64,000 nucleotides of DNA, taken from Vibrio nereis NBRC 15637. Its GTDB lineage: Bacteria; Pseudomonadota; Gammaproteobacteria; Enterobacterales; Vibrionaceae. The stretch is from NCBI RefSeq assembly GCF_001591105.1, contig NZ_BCUD01000002.1:1-64000 (forward strand), in the 5' to 3' direction. The position numbers were made by a program, and so were the translations under genes. The notes under the pieces were generated by a model that was given only the letters and a program-made list of their open reading frames with translations, had not been told where the DNA came from and did no database searches. Below, one piece after another: positions 62,144-64,000 of this stretch (within the stretch, counting starts at the first letter, position 1; every line of letters starts with the position of its first letter).

Positions 62144-63876
62144 AATGCAAATCCTCCGTTGATTTTTTGATTGTCACTTTGCGCAATTTCTTCACTTTCT
62201 GGCATGCTTGGGAAAATCCATGTATCTGCCAGTTTAGGATCGTGAATTTCATCTAACAGCGGCGCACCTTGGAAGAAAGTTACTCGAACCCAACGATCCG
62301 AGCGCGGATCAAACTTAGTCGCACCAAAGATCGCCAATTTACAGCGCAATAAGTGCATTGGCAGTGCATCTTGGCGCAGCACGTTCATTTGAATATCACC
62401 CATTGCTCGGTTACCTAACGTCCATACACGACGTGTGATCGAACGATAAGTCGGGTTCTGCAACAAAAACTCCGCTACGGACATTTCTTCATCACAACCA
62501 AGCAAAGCGTGGTACAAGCGATTCACTTGTCTGCCGATATCAAGCGGCAGTTCTTTTTCTTCTCCTGATTCCTCCCCACGAACACCAAGCCTTGGCTCTT
62601 CTTTGTCTTGCGAGCGATACCAGAACCAGTAGTTGTTCTCGGCTAGTGAGTAATCGGCATCAATCGCCCAGAGGTATTTGCTTTGCAACACTTCCAGTAA
62701 ATCTTGGATCTTTTTCCCGCCCGGAATCGATAGCGTTTCATCCGTATTCATTTGGCTGGCAAATTCGTCCACTAAAGATGGGTAGAGCTCGATCAAGCAA
62801 GAGGTGAGGATTTCTTGGGCTTCCACACTCATTGTTTTCTTTTGCTCGACCAAACTCGCCCAGTTCGGATGTGATGCCATTAACGTTGTTAGCTCTGATA
62901 GCAGTTGTTTGATGTCTGCTATCGCTTGGTGATTAAGCCTGTCTTGATGTTCATTGATGGTGATGACTTGCTCTAAATGACGCTGCGCTTTATGTAGTAA
63001 TCCTTGTAAAGGAGCATGGAATGAAGCTTCACATGGCATGGCAAAGACTCGCGCTACCGCACGCTCGCGAGAGGTCATCCATTGGTCAACGATACACGGG
63101 TGATTAATCAAATATGGGGCCATGCCTAAGCCAGTGGCGTTGCCGACACCAAGGTAACGCTGTAAACCACGATGCAATGCCACCGCGTTGTCGCCACCTT
63201 GCTGAAGTGCCAGATAGTGTACCCAATCCAGGCTGAATTCACGCAACATATACACCGCGCACATTTGCGCACTAAAAGACTGGCTGAAATCTGGGTTGTT
63301 CTCCAGCAGTTTGAAATCGGCGATACCAAACTTTCCGTTACCATACACAGCAGTGGTACGCAGGATATAACCGACTTCCGCTAACTCTTTCGGCTCGGGC
63401 TGCTTGCCTTGAGAAAGTGCGCTAACAATGTGTTCAAACACGCGCACGCTTTTGTTTGCACGAGCCAGAACAAGCACGTTATTCGGATTACGTCCCGCTT
63501 CTTGCAGCGGTACATTTGCTCGCAATCTTTCTAACAAAGTAACATCAACATCGCCTTGAACCAGTGCGAATGTGACGTCCCACTTTTCAGCAATTACGCG
63601 GTCATTACGCTCGTCATCAGCAATTTCATCACAGAATACCACCAAATGATAAACGTGCTCTGGCGTGGTCAATTTGTAAATCACGTGACCATAACCACGC
63701 GGACAAAGTTGCCATTCATGCTTGATGACTTGCCAGTTTTGGCTTGCCATATTACGAATCAGACTACGAACAAAGCTGATTCGGTTTTGGTGCATTGCGC
63801 CAAGCCTTTCGGCTGCCATGACAATCGCTGCGTCGCGCATAGTTGCTTCCGTATAAGTAGAACGATGTGCATCCAT
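62140..63876 (-). CDS. Conserved protein of unknown function (578 aa)
   Basis: About 578 residues from the ATG at 63876 (AGGTGG upstream); the frame opens four codons earlier. It is soluble, mostly alpha-helical, with no signal peptide or membrane segment. Segments that look conserved are CPRGYGHVIYKLTTPEHVYHLV, ADDERNDRVIAEKWDVTFAL, YGNGKFGIADF and NYWFWYRSQDKEEPRLGVRGEE. I recognise no fold. It is co-transcribed with the DUF3726 gene, which suggests a joint role. Confidence 0.75.
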   Translation of the reverse strand: MDAHRSTYTEATMRDAAIVMAAERLGAMHQNRISFVRSLIRNMASQNWQVIKHEWQLCPRGYGHVIYKLTTPEHVYHLVVFCDEIADDERNDRVIAEKWDVTFALVQGDVDVTLLERLRANVPLQEAGRNPNNVLVLARANKSVRVFEHIVSALSQGKQPEPKELAEVGYILRTTAVYGNGKFGIADFKLLENNPDFSQSFSAQMCAVYMLREFSLDWVHYLALQQGGDNAVALHRGLQRYLGVGNATGLGMAPYLINHPCIVDQWMTSRERAVARVFAMPCEASFHAPLQGLLHKAQRHLEQVITINEHQDRLNHQAIADIKQLLSELTTLMASHPNWASLVEQKKTMSVEAQEILTSCLIELYPSLVDEFASQMNTDETLSIPGGKKIQDLLEVLQSKYLWAIDADYSLAENNYWFWYRSQDKEEPRLGVRGEESGEEKELPLDIGRQVNRLYHALLGCDEEMSVAEFLLQNPTYRSITRRVWTLGNRAMGDIQMNVLRQDALPMHLLRCKLAIFGATKFDPRSDRWVRVTFFQGAPLLDEIHDPKLADTWIFPSMPESEEIAQSDNQKINGGFAL

Positions 63877-63977
63877 TTTGCTCACCACCTATTTGTTATT
63901 GTAAGAATACTAGGGTTTGTACGGATGCAGGAGGAAAACACCCGCACAAGCTCCACGTTGTTTGAATTAGATAATTG

Positions 63978-64000
63978 TTATAGCCCTTGCTCTTTCGCCA
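63978..64000 (-). CDS. Possible 3' end of a further minus-strand gene
   Basis: A frame entering from the right edge encodes AKEQGL then a stop, 102 bases upstream of the 578-residue protein's start. This is too short to identify and may be chance. Confidence 0.3.

Overview
The window reads as a Vibrio chromosome segment, possibly from the second chromosome, where I recall several of these gene sets in related species. The strongest evidence is an unannotated Qrr quorum-sensing small RNA gene (17729-17836, minus strand). It has a sigma-54 promoter and an upstream LuxO-type site. The NorR-Hcp-Hcr block, ectABC-ask, betIBA with choline uptake genes, and a 218-residue chromosomal Qnr protein all fit Vibrionaceae. 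There are no rRNA or tRNA genes, insertion sequences, phage genes or CRISPR arrays. Coding density is ordinary, and the left-edge gene is cut by the window.

Layout. 1-3.4 kb: the 3' part of a HisC-like aminotransferase, an orphan amino-acid binding protein, YccF, an ABM-fold protein and a TauE-type exporter. 3.6-8.2 kb: nitric oxide/nitrosative stress module norR-hcp-hcr with GT-N7-AC motifs and a sigma-54 promoter. 8.2-16.1 kb: single genes (AstE/AspA-type deacylase, EamA transporter, LysR regulator, MFS carrier, two GNATs, a phosphotransferase, a SIMPL protein, a PilZ protein). 16.1-19 kb: gltS, the qrr gene, and a DUF368 (PopT-type) undecaprenyl-phosphate translocase.

19-43.5 kb is an osmolyte region. 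It holds ectoine synthesis (ectABC-ask), choline uptake and oxidation to glycine betaine (betIBA-choXWV), a ProU-type betaine importer (proVWX), and a predicted ectoine degradation operon (doeA-doeX-doeC-doeD) next to an SMR exporter. PhzF, Qnr, a GlxA-type regulator and a cysteine hydrolase sit between them. One locus can therefore make, import and break down compatible solutes. The only deacetylase family able to fill the missing DoeB step in this window is the gene at 8204-9202.

43.6-52 kb: a LysR regulator, then a Ugp-like ABC importer operon (two permeases, binding protein, PHP-type hydrolase, HAD phosphatase, ATPase) facing a Crp/Fnr-type regulator. 52-56.9 kb: pnuC with a nucleoside phosphorylase, the three-gene AmmeMemoRadiSam set (biological role unknown to me), and an unusual MsrA. 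56.9-64 kb: two TonB-dependent receptors behind a Fur-like site, then a DUF3726 protein and a 578-residue protein of unknown function.

All functions come from reading translated sequences and motifs and from recalled family features; no database search was run.
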